From: JADGRF01 sp035274465
GTDB taxonomy: Bacteria; Myxococcota_A; Polyangia; Polyangiales; JAFGIB01
Direction: 5' to 3'
Assembly (NCBI GenBank): GCA_035274465.1
Contig: DATEOF010000093.1
Location: 62,001-126,000 of the forward strand
DNA length: 64,000 nucleotides
The translations under genes were made by a program, and so were the position numbers. Under the pieces are notes generated by a model. That model made no database searches. It had not been told where the DNA came from and was given only the letters and a program-made list of their open reading frames with translations. Positions 47,051-55,465 of the stretch are shown in pieces. Every line of letters starts with the position of its first letter. Position 1 is the stretch's first letter.

Positions 47051-47812
47051 CTATCGAGCTTGCCGCTCGGAGCGGCGCTCGGCCTTGCGGACGATGAACA
47101 GGTAGTTGAAGCCGCGCAGGAAGAAGTTCTGCTCTTCGGCAGCCTTGTGATAGTTGCCCTGCTCGAGCGTGCGGTTGTGGCGAACCACTGCAACCGTGTC
47201 GATCGGCTCGAATAGTTGTGCCAGCTGATCGAACAATGCGAAGCCCACGGGCGCATAGCCTTCGCGTTTGTTGTAGAAGTCACATACGTAGACGCCGAGC
47301 ACGCCGCCTGGTGCCAGTACGCGTCGCGCTTCGACGAACACCTTGCGCAACTCGCGATAGAAGCGATCGTCGAACGCGCTGAGCTTGCCGATGCACGCTT
47401 GATCGTCCGAGTAGTGGATGTGATCACCGTACGGCGGATCGATGAACACGAGATCGACCTCGCCATCAGAAAGCGGGAGCTTGCGTGCATCGGCGCGTTC
47501 GATGTCCTTGCGATACGGCGCGAGGTCGAAGCCGCGCCCGCGCCGGCCGAGGTCGCGCGCGACGTCGAGCAGCGTGCCCGAACCGCACATCGGGTCGACC
47601 ACCCTCGCGCCCGGCTCGGTGTAGCGCTGCAGCAGATTCCAGATGACATAGGAGGGGGTGGCGCCGACGTACCGCTGATCCCCCTGCTCGGATGCGCCGT
47701 AGTGCTGCGAGGGATACTCCCACAGGGTGGTGGTCTGCAGGCGCAGAGGTGGCTTCTTGGGGCGCTCGAAGCGCTTGGCAGGCCCGGGAGGCCGAGGTTT
47801 CGACGTCGCCAT
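47051..47812 (-). CDS. DNA (N4/N6) methyltransferase-like protein
   Basis: 253 residues from the ATG at 47812; 13 codons upstream are open but not needed. Class I SAM-binding motif I is VVDPMCGSGTLLDVARD and the catalytic motif IV is FIDPPYGDH, the DPPY form used for exocyclic amine methylation of adenine or cytosine in DNA; TRM11-like RNA methyltransferases share the fold. No restriction endonuclease gene is adjacent, so it would be an orphan methyltransferase. It is divergent from rpsU, 120 bases away. Target unknown. Confidence 0.75.
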   Translation of the reverse strand: MATSKPRPPGPAKRFERPKKPPLRLQTTTLWEYPSQHYGASEQGDQRYVGATPSYVIWNLLQRYTEPGARVVDPMCGSGTLLDVARDLGRRGRGFDLAPYRKDIERADARKLPLSDGEVDLVFIDPPYGDHIHYSDDQACIGKLSAFDDRFYRELRKVFVEARRVLAPGGVLGVYVCDFYNKREGYAPVGFALFDQLAQLFEPIDTVAVVRHNRTLEQGNYHKAAEEQNFFLRGFNYLFIVRKAERRSERQAR

Positions 47813-47932
47813 CGCGAGCGCTCGGGTACCCTGGACTGGACGAGCCGGCAAGTAGGGCGGGGAGCCTTCCGGGCCCTTGCGGAGTCACCAGGTTCGTGTA
47901 GGGTAGCGACCCGTTTTCTGGAAGGACGCCCG

Positions 47933-48157
47933 ATGGTTGGAGAGACCGTTCAATGCAAGCCCGTCGAGGTCGTGGTCGGTGACCGCGGGCTCGATCGCGC
48001 GATCAAGCATCTCAAGCGCAAGATGGCGAACGAGGGCATCCTGCGCGAGCTGAAGCGCCGCCGGCACTACATGAAGCCGTCGATCAAGCGCCGCAAGAAG
48101 GAAGCGGAAGCCGCTCGCCGGCGCCGCAAGCGCGCGCGCCAGATGACGATGGAATAG
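47933..48157 (+). CDS. rpsU: Ribosomal protein bS21
   Basis: 74 residues from an ATG with GAAGGA upstream. The sequence is bS21 throughout: VEVVVGDRGLDRAIKHLKRK, RELKRRRHYMKPSIKRRKKE and a very basic tail. It binds the 30S subunit near the anti-Shine-Dalgarno region and aids initiation. In this case it is monocistronic and faces a lipoprotein gene whose stop is 11 bases away. The length is slightly above the usual 58-70 residues because of the Arg-rich C-terminus. Confidence 0.95.
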   Translation: MVGETVQCKPVEVVVGDRGLDRAIKHLKRKMANEGILRELKRRRHYMKPSIKRRKKEAEAARRRRKRARQMTME

Positions 48158-48168
48158 TCCCGGTCCGG

Positions 48169-48891
48169 TTATAAGCAGGAGGACGGGACGCAGAACTTCG
48201 CGCGCTCGCCGTCCTTCGCTTCGGGCGTCACGACCAGCAGATAGCCGCGTGAGACCACGATCTTCTCGTTGTCCGCCTTGATGCGGTACTCGAACGGGTA
48301 GCCAATCGTACAATCCGCCAGCTTGTCGGTGCTAACCCGGAAGCGCAGCTTGAATGAGAGCCGCGTCTTCCCAAGCACCGACCCGAAGCGTTCGGAGTCG
48401 AGGAGCACGCCGCGGATGTTGTCCGGGGGCTCGCCGCCCTGTGCGACCGCGCCCTCGTAAAAATCCTTCGCGGTGAGGCCGTGCGCGTCGAGCGCGTCGC
48501 GCTCGCGAAACTCACCGGTGTAGCCCTGTCCGCTGCCGTCGACCGTCATGCGCACCGCGAGATCGAGCGCCGCCTGCGGCACGCCGGCCAGGAACCCTAC
48601 CTGATCGGGGGCGGGGATCTGCGGATCGGTCAGGTTGTAGCTGGCGATGATCTCGGTGAAGTCGGGCAATCCGTCGTGATCGCTGTCGGCGCGATTCGGA
48701 TCGCTCGCGAGATCGCGCTCCGTGCGGTTACACACGCCGTCGTGATCGCTGTCGAGGTTGTCCTCATCGATCACGCCACCCCTGCCGCTGCCAGCTGCAG
48801 GCGGCTCGACGTCCAACCCGCCCCCGGGGCGCTCACCGGATGTGCAGGCTGCCGCGCACGAGACCGCAAGGCCGAGCAGCCATCCACGCAT
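48169..48891 (-). CDS. Lipoprotein with thrombospondin type 3-like calcium motifs
   Basis: 240 residues from an ATG with GGGAGAG upstream. The lipobox lies in LAVSCAAACTSG. Two acidic repeats (DSDHDGVCNRTERD, DSDHDGLPDFTEI) match the calcium-binding DxDxDG core of thrombospondin type 3 repeats. The remaining C-terminal domain (about 100-240) is not recognised; it ends with two Cys that may pair. Probably a cell-surface lipoprotein stabilised by calcium. It is separate from the sigma pair upstream by 47 bases. Confidence 0.75.
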   Translation of the reverse strand: MRGWLLGLAVSCAAACTSGERPGGGLDVEPPAAGSGRGGVIDEDNLDSDHDGVCNRTERDLASDPNRADSDHDGLPDFTEIIASYNLTDPQIPAPDQVGFLAGVPQAALDLAVRMTVDGSGQGYTGEFRERDALDAHGLTAKDFYEGAVAQGGEPPDNIRGVLLDSERFGSVLGKTRLSFKLRFRVSTDKLADCTIGYPFEYRIKADNEKIVVSRGYLLVVTPEAKDGERAKFCVPSSCL

Positions 48892-48938
48892 ACGCAGACT
48901 CTCCCGCTCCCACCGAAACCGGTCAAGGTCCGCTCGCC

Positions 48939-49301
48939 CTACACCGAGATGCCCTGCACCACTCGCAGCGCAAGCCAGGCCAAACCCGCGAGAACCAGCA
49001 TGACCACGGCCAAGATCAGTGGACTGCGCGGCCCGAGCCCGGCGCGTTCGGCGAAGCGGTCTCCATAATAGCGGCCGCGACTGCGCGCCCGCAGGCGACG
49101 CTGCACCCCGGCGAGCAGGTCCGGTGCGGCCACGGGCGCGGGCTCTTCGGCGGCCGCCTGGAGGAGCGTGCGAAATTCCGCGTATTCTGCGGCCAGCGCG
49201 CTGTCACCGGCGAGCGCCGCGTCGAACGCTTGCTGGGTGCCGGCGTCGAGCTCCGTATCGTACGCGGCGCTGAACAACTCGCGCGCTTCCTGCGAAGTCA
49301 T
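48939..49301 (-). CDS. Putative anti-sigma factor, single membrane helix
   Basis: 120 residues, ATG overlapping the sigma gene stop by 4 bases. The N-terminal region (about 1-65: ARELFSAAYDTELDAGTQQA, AEYAEFRTLL) resembles the helical anti-sigma fold without the zinc-binding HxxxCxxC residues. A membrane helix (LILAVVMLVLAGLAWLAL) ends the protein, leaving almost nothing outside. It would hold the ECF sigma factor at the membrane and be released by proteolysis or conformational change; signal unknown. Confidence 0.75.
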   Translation of the reverse strand: MTSQEARELFSAAYDTELDAGTQQAFDAALAGDSALAAEYAEFRTLLQAAAEEPAPVAAPDLLAGVQRRLRARSRGRYYGDRFAERAGLGPRSPLILAVVMLVLAGLAWLALRVVQGISV

Positions 49302-49885
49302 GCCTTCTCCTCCGAGAGCTCGCGGTACTTGTCGTGCAGCGCCATGCGAGCGCGATGCAAGCGGCTCTTGACGGTACCACTGGGCAGACCGGTGAGCTCT
49401 TGAATGTCCTCGTAAGACATGTGTTCGAGATCACGCAGTACGATCAGCGCGCGTTGCTCGGCGTCGAGTGAAGCCATGGCGCGTTGGACGTGCGACTCGG
49501 CCTGCAGGCCCTCCATCACATGATCAGGACGCGGCAAGCGCGACCCGGTGTGCGGGACCGCGGCGGCCTCTTCGGTGTTGTCATCCAGCGGGCCTTCGCC
49601 CTTGCGCTTGCGCCGGCCGTGGTACTTCAGCCGGTTGCGCCCGTGGTTCTGGGCGATGCGGTGGATCCAGGTCGACAGTCGGCTCTCGCCGCGAAAGGTC
49701 TCGATGGCCTTGAACACGGTGACGAAGACTTCCTGGGCCAAGTCTTCGGCCTCGGCCGCGTCGCCCAACATGCGCAGGAGCAAACGGTACACGCTCGCCT
49801 GATGCGCGAGCACGAGTTGGTTGAATGCAGCTTCGTCGCGTCGCCGAAGCCGCTCGAGCAACCGCTCCTCGTCTATCGGAGTCAC
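49298..49885 (-). CDS. ECF (RpoE-like) RNA polymerase sigma factor
   Basis: 195 residues from a GTG at 49885 with GGTGG nearby; a TTG just before is another possible start. Region 2 (AEAEDLAQEVFVTVFKAIET, LSTWIHRIAQNHGRNRLK) and region 4 (LRDLEHMSYEDIQELTGLP, SGTVKSRLHRARM) are complete, separated by an acidic linker. It is the classic ECF plan with a coupled anti-sigma gene. Such pairs usually respond to envelope stress; the outer-membrane barrel gene upstream is a possible regulon member, which is a guess. Confidence 0.9.
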   Translation of the reverse strand: MTPIDEERLLERLRRRDEAAFNQLVLAHQASVYRLLLRMLGDAAEAEDLAQEVFVTVFKAIETFRGESRLSTWIHRIAQNHGRNRLKYHGRRKRKGEGPLDDNTEEAAAVPHTGSRLPRPDHVMEGLQAESHVQRAMASLDAEQRALIVLRDLEHMSYEDIQELTGLPSGTVKSRLHRARMALHDKYRELSEEKA

Positions 49886-49940
49886 CAAGCCACCATATAG
49901 AGGACGCGCGGACGCGAAAGTTTCGCGTGGCCAGCCAATG

Positions 49941-50876
49941 TCAGTGGACGTAGTACCGAAACGAGCCGATCACGCGCGTTTCCTCTCCGCGCGACAGTTC
50001 CTGCGAGAACGAAAGATCGACACCGACACTGCGGTCGGTGTAGCCCGCACCGCCAGTCAAGGTATGCAGCTCGCGCTGAACGTCGAAGCTGTAGCCCAAA
50101 CGGAGCGGCACGATGCCCGCGATCAGGACCTCGACGCTCGGGCCCCAGAGCACGCCGGTCGAATCGAAGCTGCTGACGTCGAGCAGCAGGTCCGCGCCGA
50201 CGTTCACCATGTTCGCGATCAAGAATGCAGCCGAGCCGCCGAACATCATCGGCACGTACGCGCTGCCGACATCGATGAAGTTGACCGCCAACGCGGCGAG
50301 CTGAAACACCGGCGTGGGTTGGATGCGGATCGACGCGTCCATCGTGAAACCTTCGGCCAGCTCCGCCTTGCGCTTGCCGCCGCCTGCAGCTTCGACGTAG
50401 TGCGAGAGTTGCATGTAGCGCAGGCCGATGCCGATCGAGATCGGATCGGCGATCGGAAAGGCGATGCCTCCGCGCGTGTCGATGCCACCGATGCCGTTGT
50501 CACCGGAGATGAAGCCGCGGAACGCGACGCCGGCGCCGATCTTGCTCGTCGATGAATCCATCACCGCGGCGCCCAGCGCCACCGAGTCCCACGCCGCCAT
50601 GTAATCGACGGAACCTTCGATGTGGTAAATCTTGCCGAGCACCAGCGCTGCCGGGTTATAGGCTAGCGCCGAAGTCGACATCGCCGACGCCCGTTGGCCA
50701 ACGCCTAGCGCGACGCCGCGCGCGGTATCGGAGTTCAGTTGAGTCGGGCATTCGCTCGGGCGCTCTGCGCACGGAGGTGCGGCGCGCGCGTTGCTCGCGC
50801 CGAACAGCGCGACCATTAACGCGAGCGCGAGCCCGCCGCAGGCTGTGGATACGACGGGGGCAGTGAGCGAATGCAT
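49941..50876 (-). CDS. Outer-membrane beta-barrel protein, PorV/UPF0164-like
   Basis: 311 residues from the ATG at 50876. A signal peptide (LALALMVALFGASNARA) precedes a mature domain dominated by amphipathic beta-strands with Gly/Ser/Ala turns (GVALGVGQRASAMSTSALAYN, ISIGIGLRYMQLS) and a final strand ending FRYYVH, typical of outer-membrane barrels. The N-terminal SALAYNPAAL resembles the PorV/FadL-like start in which Asn-Pro-Ala is conserved. Transport substrate unknown. It lies upstream of, and divergent from, dnaA. Confidence 0.7.
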   Translation of the reverse strand: MHSLTAPVVSTACGGLALALMVALFGASNARAAPPCAERPSECPTQLNSDTARGVALGVGQRASAMSTSALAYNPAALVLGKIYHIEGSVDYMAAWDSVALGAAVMDSSTSKIGAGVAFRGFISGDNGIGGIDTRGGIAFPIADPISIGIGLRYMQLSHYVEAAGGGKRKAELAEGFTMDASIRIQPTPVFQLAALAVNFIDVGSAYVPMMFGGSAAFLIANMVNVGADLLLDVSSFDSTGVLWGPSVEVLIAGIVPLRLGYSFDVQRELHTLTGGAGYTDRSVGVDLSFSQELSRGEETRVIGSFRYYVH

Positions 50877-51297
50877 CGTGGCCACGTGGTGGATCCGCAA
50901 CGTTAACAAGCTCCTGTGCCGCGTACAAAATTTGTGTTTGTCAAGCAGCCCACATTGCGCGCACGCGCACGTGTGCACGTGATGCAACGCGAAAGCTTCA
51001 ATGCTCACGATGGCTTTGCGTGCGATGCACGACGCATCAACGCTGGCTCCATTCAGATGCATTCCACCTCGGATCAACATACGAAGAAAAAATTCAGCAG
51101 CGATCCGCTTTGTGGTGTTTCGGGTTTGATCTTCGTGGACGGCCTAGGGGCACTTTGATAGGTTCCCTCCTCCCGCGCGCCCGAGAGGAAAGGAACGGCA
51201 ACCTCTCGAGAGCCGCCGGGTTTCTCTCGCCACACCGAACATACACACGAGGCTCCCCGGGGCGGGAGCACAAGCAGTCAACGCGGAGCCTACACAC
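50877..51297. other. Intergenic region upstream of dnaA
   Basis: About 420 bp between the divergent porin-like gene and dnaA. It contains an alternating purine-pyrimidine tract with two CACGTG sites (listed separately) and an A+T-richer segment at about 51080-51100. No consensus TTATCCACA box was found here; one 8-of-9 match lies inside the neighbouring gene (50844-50852). A dnaA promoter is expected but I could not fix its elements. Confidence 0.5.
50956..50981. repeat. 26-bp alternating purine-pyrimidine tract with two CACGTG palindromes
   Basis: Every base from 50956 to 50981 alternates pyrimidine and purine, mostly CG/CA steps, the kind of sequence that can adopt Z-DNA under negative supercoiling. 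It contains CACGTG at 50968-50973 and again at 50976-50981. It lies about 320 bases upstream of dnaA. Confidence 0.7.
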
Positions 51298-52716
51298 GTG
51301 GGAAAGAGCTTGGCAGCGATGGATCGAGCCGTGTCTGAACTCGAAGCTTTGCCCACCATGCAGGAACATTGGGAATCCGCACTTTCGGACATGCGCCAGA
51401 GGCTCTCCCCGGAGAACTTCGAGACCTGGCTGGCTCCGATTGCGTGGGGTGGTTGTGACGGCCACCGCCTGCGCTTGCGGATCCCGAACAAGTTCTACGC
51501 GGAGTGGATCCGCACGCACTACCTCGACATCTTGCTCGGCTTGGTGCGCGACAAGAGCGGCATCGGCGACGTGGACGTGAGCTGGGAAGTCGACGAGCGG
51601 CTCGCGGAGCAGATGAAGACGCAAGAGGCGCGTGTCCGCGAGACCACGCCGCCGCCGGCGGCCCGTCCAGCGGAGCCACCGCGCGTCGCGGCCAACCTCA
51701 ACCCGCGTTACCGGTTCGAAAGCTTCGTGGTCGGCCCGAGCAATCAGCTCGCGCATGCAGCCAGCGTGGCCGCCGCGTCCAGTCCGGGTGCACGTTATAA
51801 CCCGCTCTTCATTTATGGTGGTGTCGGTCTGGGCAAGACCCACCTGGTGAACGCCATCGGTCACCGCGTGCTCGAGGATCGGCCCAACGCCCGCATCCTT
51901 TATGTGTCGGCCGAGCGCTTCACCAACGAGTTCATCGCCGCGCTGCAGAACCACAAGATGGATGAGTTCCGGGACCACTATCGCACCCAGTGCGACGTGT
52001 TGCTCATGGACGACATCCAGTTCCTGGCTGGCCGCGACCAGACGATGGAAGAGTTCTTCCATACGTTCAACGCGCTCTACCACTCTGATCGCCAGATCGT
52101 GGTCTCGAGCGATGTGTACCCGCAGCAGATGAAGGGCATGGAAGAGCGACTGATCTCGCGTTTCCAGTGGGGCATGGTCGCCGACATCCAGGCGCCCGAG
52201 CTCGACACCCGCGTCGCCATCGTGAAGAAGAAGGCCGAGCAAGAGCGCATCGACCTGCCCGACGAGGTCGCACACTTCCTCGCCGAGACCGTACAGAGCA
52301 ACGTTCGCGAGCTGGAGGGTACGCTGCTCCGGCTGGCTGTAAAGGCCGAGCTGCTCAAGCGGCCGATCGATCTAGCCTTCGCGCGCGAGGCGCTCCGGGG
52401 CACGAATCCCCCGCGCGAGAGCCTGACCACCGTGGACGACATCCAGCGGGCGGTCTGCGAGTACTTCAACATCCGCATGAGCGACCTGAAGTCGCACCGC
52501 CGGCACCGTTCGGTGGCGCAGCCGCGCATGATCGCGATGTACCTCTGCCGGCAGCGCCTGAACACGAGCTACACCGAGCTGGGCGACCGCTTCGGCGGGA
52601 AGGACCACACCACGGTGATGAGCGCGGTGAGGAAGATCGAGAGCAGGATTTTGAGCCGGGATGCCGAGGTGTTGGCGACGGTGCAGGCGATCGAGCATCG
52701 GTTGAACCGCAGCTGA
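51298..52716 (+). CDS. dnaA: Chromosomal replication initiator DnaA
   Basis: 472 residues from a GTG with GGAG nine bases upstream; in-frame ATGs at 51319 and 51358 are alternatives. Domain I (about 20-90, MRQRLSPENFETWLAPIAW) is followed by a short Pro/Ala-rich domain II. The AAA+ domain III has Walker A GGVGLGKTH (174-182), Walker B LLMDDIQFL and the Arg-finger region around ISRFQWG. Domain IV for DnaA-box binding carries the signature GGKDHTTVMSAVRKIE. It initiates replication at oriC. It is followed by dnaN and recF in the classical order. Confidence 0.98.
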   Translation: MGKSLAAMDRAVSELEALPTMQEHWESALSDMRQRLSPENFETWLAPIAWGGCDGHRLRLRIPNKFYAEWIRTHYLDILLGLVRDKSGIGDVDVSWEVDERLAEQMKTQEARVRETTPPPAARPAEPPRVAANLNPRYRFESFVVGPSNQLAHAASVAAASSPGARYNPLFIYGGVGLGKTHLVNAIGHRVLEDRPNARILYVSAERFTNEFIAALQNHKMDEFRDHYRTQCDVLLMDDIQFLAGRDQTMEEFFHTFNALYHSDRQIVVSSDVYPQQMKGMEERLISRFQWGMVADIQAPELDTRVAIVKKKAEQERIDLPDEVAHFLAETVQSNVRELEGTLLRLAVKAELLKRPIDLAFAREALRGTNPPRESLTTVDDIQRAVCEYFNIRMSDLKSHRRHRSVAQPRMIAMYLCRQRLNTSYTELGDRFGGKDHTTVMSAVRKIESRILSRDAEVLATVQAIEHRLNRS

Positions 52717-53038
52717 GTCGGGTTCGCGAGGCAGTTTCGGGCGCGTGCTGCAGAGGTTTGCGGCGCGCGCTACGGTCGTTCCGTCTCCGGGTTCCGGGGG
52801 TTAGGGCTCAGGCGCGAGCTCGGCCTCGGGCGCGGGGAGTTACGGGTACTGGCTTCGACCACAGGGTTTCCACAGCTCGCGCACAGGTAGATCGGCAAGG
52901 TGGCAAGGTGGATAAGATCGTGGGCTTCGTTGGGGGTTTATTGTGATCGGCCAGGATCAGAGGTTCTTCAGGTTTTTGTCCCGATCGCCGTGGGGGGTGG
53001 TTCGCCTCTGATCTCGGTGGCTTGGCGCGATCGATCCC

Positions 53039-53047
53039 CTATCCACA
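53039..53047 (+). promoter_or_regulatory. Near-consensus DnaA box
   Basis: CTATCCACA differs from the Escherichia coli R1-type box TTATCCACA at one base and lies beside the A+T-rich segment upstream of dnaN. Confidence 0.5.
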
Positions 53048-53082
53048 GCCTCTACGATTACGAATGAATTTAAAGATCATCT

Positions 53083-53094
53083 GAGGTTAACCTC
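53083..53094. promoter_or_regulatory. Perfect 12-bp palindrome upstream of dnaN
   Basis: GAGGTTAACCTC is a perfect palindrome 43 bases before the dnaN ATG, within the A+T-rich part of the candidate origin. It could be a repressor site or part of the origin; no known factor is assigned. Confidence 0.35.
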
Positions 53095-53136
53095 CTTCCG
53101 CTTGGGGATTCGCTTCAGCTCGAGAAAGGTGCCCGC

Positions 53137-54273
53137 ATGCATCTCACCATTCACAAGAAGAACTTCCTGCGTTCGCTCGCGCGCACACACTCGGTGGCTG
53201 ATAGGAAGAGCTCGATGCCGATCCTGTCCAACATCTTGCTCTCGGCCGAAGGGCCCAAGGTGTTGCGATGTGCCGCAACCGACCTCTACCTGTCGGTGAC
53301 CTCGAACTCCCCTGCCGAGATCAAGAGCGGCGGGACCATCGCGCTCGCCGCGCGTACGCTGTTCGAGATCGTCAAGAGCTTGCCCGAGGGTGAGCTGAGC
53401 CTGCAGGTCGCCAGCAACCACTCGGCCGAGATCCGTTCGGGCAAGGTGCGCTTCAAGATCCCGGGCATGCCGGGTGCGGACTTCCCGGCGCTGCCGAGCG
53501 CAGGGCCCGCGGAGTTCGCCCAGCTCGATGCCGACGAGCTCGGGCGCCTGGTCACGCTGACGCACTACTCGATGTCGTCCGACGACACGCGTCCGCACCT
53601 CGCCGGCGCGCTCTTCGAGGGCGACGGGCGCTCGGTGCGCATGGTGACCACCGACGGGCATCGCCTGTCCAAGGCGGAGTACAAGCTGACCGAGGGCAAG
53701 AAGCTGCTGAACTTCAGCATCCTCGTACCCGGCAAGGGCGTGGCCGAGCTGCGCCGGCTGGTCGAGGAGGCCAAGGCCGATCGACCGAAGGGCGAAGACA
53801 TGCAGGCGACGGTCGAGGTGGCCAGCGCAGGCGGCAGCGTCTTCTTCCGCCGCGACGACGTGGTGCTGAGCGTCAAGCTCGTGGACGAGACCTTCCCGCC
53901 CTACAACAAAGTCATCCCGAGCGCGCAGACGCGCAAGGTCGGTATCTCGCGCACGCTGCTCACCGAGGCGCTGCGGCGCATCTCGCTCGTGGCCAGCGAC
54001 AAGAGCGGCGCGGTGCGCTTCGGGCTCGAGCCGGGCGTGCTGCGCATCACCAGCGAGAATCCGGACGTCGGCGAAGGTGCCGAGGAGCTCGACGTCGACT
54101 TCGCCGGCGAGCCGATCGAGATCGGCTTCAACGCCCGCTACGTGCTGGACGTGTTGGGCGCGCTCAGCGAAGACGAGGTGCGGCTCGAGCTCGGCGGTCA
54201 GCTCGACCCCGGCGTGATCCGTCCCGGCGGTCCGACGGACTTCGTCGGCGTGATCATGCCGATGCGGATTTAG
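53137..54273 (+). CDS. dnaN: DNA polymerase III beta subunit (sliding clamp)
   Basis: 378 residues from an ATG with GAGAAAGG upstream. The three clamp domains are recognisable: the N-terminal HLTIHKKNFLRSLARTHSVAD and SMPILSNILL, the middle RHLSKAEYKL-like TDGHRLSKAEYKL, and the C-terminal NARYVLDVLGAL and the final IMPMRI motif. It forms a dimeric ring that tethers polymerase and other repair factors to DNA. It is six bases upstream of recF, so the two are likely co-transcribed. Confidence 0.97.
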   Translation: MHLTIHKKNFLRSLARTHSVADRKSSMPILSNILLSAEGPKVLRCAATDLYLSVTSNSPAEIKSGGTIALAARTLFEIVKSLPEGELSLQVASNHSAEIRSGKVRFKIPGMPGADFPALPSAGPAEFAQLDADELGRLVTLTHYSMSSDDTRPHLAGALFEGDGRSVRMVTTDGHRLSKAEYKLTEGKKLLNFSILVPGKGVAELRRLVEEAKADRPKGEDMQATVEVASAGGSVFFRRDDVVLSVKLVDETFPPYNKVIPSAQTRKVGISRTLLTEALRRISLVASDKSGAVRFGLEPGVLRITSENPDVGEGAEELDVDFAGEPIEIGFNARYVLDVLGALSEDEVRLELGGQLDPGVIRPGGPTDFVGVIMPMRI

Positions 54274-54279
54274 TGCTAC

Positions 54280-55371
54280 GTGGCCTCGCAGCGCGTGCTC
54301 GAGCTGCTGCGCGTGCGCGACTTCCGCAACCTGCGGGAGCTCGCGCTCGCGCCCGGCGCGCGCTTCAACGTGGTCTCGGGTGACAACGGCCAGGGCAAGT
54401 CGAACCTGCTCGAGGCCGTCGACTACCTGGGCTCGCTGCAGTCGTTCCGCGGCGCGCGCGCGGTCGAGTTGATCCGCGAGGGCGCTGCGGGTGCCGAGCT
54501 GTGGGCGAAGGTCACGGGCGACGTGCTGCCCCACGAGCATCGCGTGCGGCTCGCGCGCGAAGGTCGCCGAGAAGTTCAGCTGGACGGCAAACGTCCGCGC
54601 TCGGGCGCTACGTACCTGCAGACCCTGCCGGTGGTGCTCTTCCACCCGGGCGACCTGAACCTGACCCTGGGGTCGGCGGACGCACGACGTGCCTTCCTGG
54701 ACCGTTTACTCGTGCGTTTGGACGCCGTGTATGCCTCGGCGCTTGCGACCTACACGCGGGCGCTGGCGAGCCGCAATCGCCTGCTCAAGCAAGAAACCCC
54801 AAGCCGCAAGGCGCTGGCCGCCTACGACGAGCTGCTCGCCTCCGCAGGCGCCGTCATCGGCCAAGCCCGCACGGCCCTGTCCGAACAACTCGCCCCACGC
54901 GTGGTCGAAGCGTTCGCCGAGATCAGCGCAGGTGGTCCCGCCGTCACGCTGGTCTACGAGCCGAGGGTCGAACCGACCGTGGTCGCGTTGCGCGCCGCCC
55001 TGGGCGCCGCGTTCGAAAAAGATCTAGCACGAGGCTTCACCGCCGACGGCCCGCACGCCGACGAGCTCGCAGTCCGCCTCCAAGAAACCCGCGCCCGCCG
55101 CTACGCCTCGCAAGGCCAACACCGAGCGATCGTCCTGGCGCTCAAGATCGCCGAGCTGATCGAGCTCGAACAACGCACGGGCAACACACCGCTGCTGCTG
55201 CTCGACGACGTCTCGAGCGAACTGGATCGCGAAAAGAGCCGCCGCTTCTTCGCCTTGCTGAACCGCCTCGGAGGCCAGGTGTTCCTGACGACCACAAGGC
55301 CAGAGTTCATCGCGGTCGAAGGCGAACGCCGAGACTTCCAGGTCGAAGCCGGAGTGGTGCGACCCCAGTAA
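54280..55371 (+). CDS. recF: DNA replication and repair protein RecF
   Basis: 363 residues from a GTG six bases after dnaN. An SMC-like ATPase is shown by the N-terminal Walker A GDNGQGKS (34-41), the helical coiled region, and C-terminal signature SQGQHRAIVLALKIAE and Walker B LLLLDDVSSELD. RecF with RecO and RecR loads RecA at gaps. The gene is preceded by dnaN in the usual order, but gyrB does not follow; the next gene is a DUF1592 protein after a repeat-containing gap. Confidence 0.96.
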   Translation: MASQRVLELLRVRDFRNLRELALAPGARFNVVSGDNGQGKSNLLEAVDYLGSLQSFRGARAVELIREGAAGAELWAKVTGDVLPHEHRVRLAREGRREVQLDGKRPRSGATYLQTLPVVLFHPGDLNLTLGSADARRAFLDRLLVRLDAVYASALATYTRALASRNRLLKQETPSRKALAAYDELLASAGAVIGQARTALSEQLAPRVVEAFAEISAGGPAVTLVYEPRVEPTVVALRAALGAAFEKDLARGFTADGPHADELAVRLQETRARRYASQGQHRAIVLALKIAELIELEQRTGNTPLLLLDDVSSELDREKSRRFFALLNRLGGQVFLTTTRPEFIAVEGERRDFQVEAGVVRPQ

Positions 55372-55374
55372 TTC

Positions 55375-55407
55375 ACGTGCCCGTGCCCGTGCCCGTACAC
55401 GTGCCCG
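55375..55407. repeat. Short tandem CCCGTG repeat after recF
   Basis: About five near-identical copies of a 6-bp unit (CCCGTG, with one CCCGTA variant) lie just after the recF stop. This is a low-complexity spacer; replication slippage could vary its length. Confidence 0.5.
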
Positions 55408-55465
55408 GTAGTTCTCTCTCAAAACACTTGGACCGACTCGCCGGAGCAATGGAACAAGCTCACGT

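Larger units (their letters stand above)
52717..53136. other. Candidate replication origin (oriC) between dnaA and dnaN
   Basis: 420 bp without a gene. It contains near-consensus DnaA boxes: GTTTCCACA (52866-52874), GGTGGATAA (52907-52915, reverse orientation) and CTATCCACA (53039-53047). Next to the last is an A+T-rich stretch (about 53056-53092) that could unwind. A perfect palindrome lies at 53083-53094. The order of boxes followed by an A+T-rich segment between dnaA and dnaN fits bacterial origins. The left third is G-rich low complexity. Boxes are few and imperfect, so the call is tentative. Confidence 0.5.

Noticed and set aside
50844..50852. DnaA-box-like TGTGGATAC
   Set aside because: It is a single 8-of-9 match inside the signal-peptide region of the porin-like gene; one isolated match is expected by chance.
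53077..54645. Long minus-strand frame across dnaN and recF
   Set aside because: It crosses two certain genes, and its composition is that of an antisense shadow.
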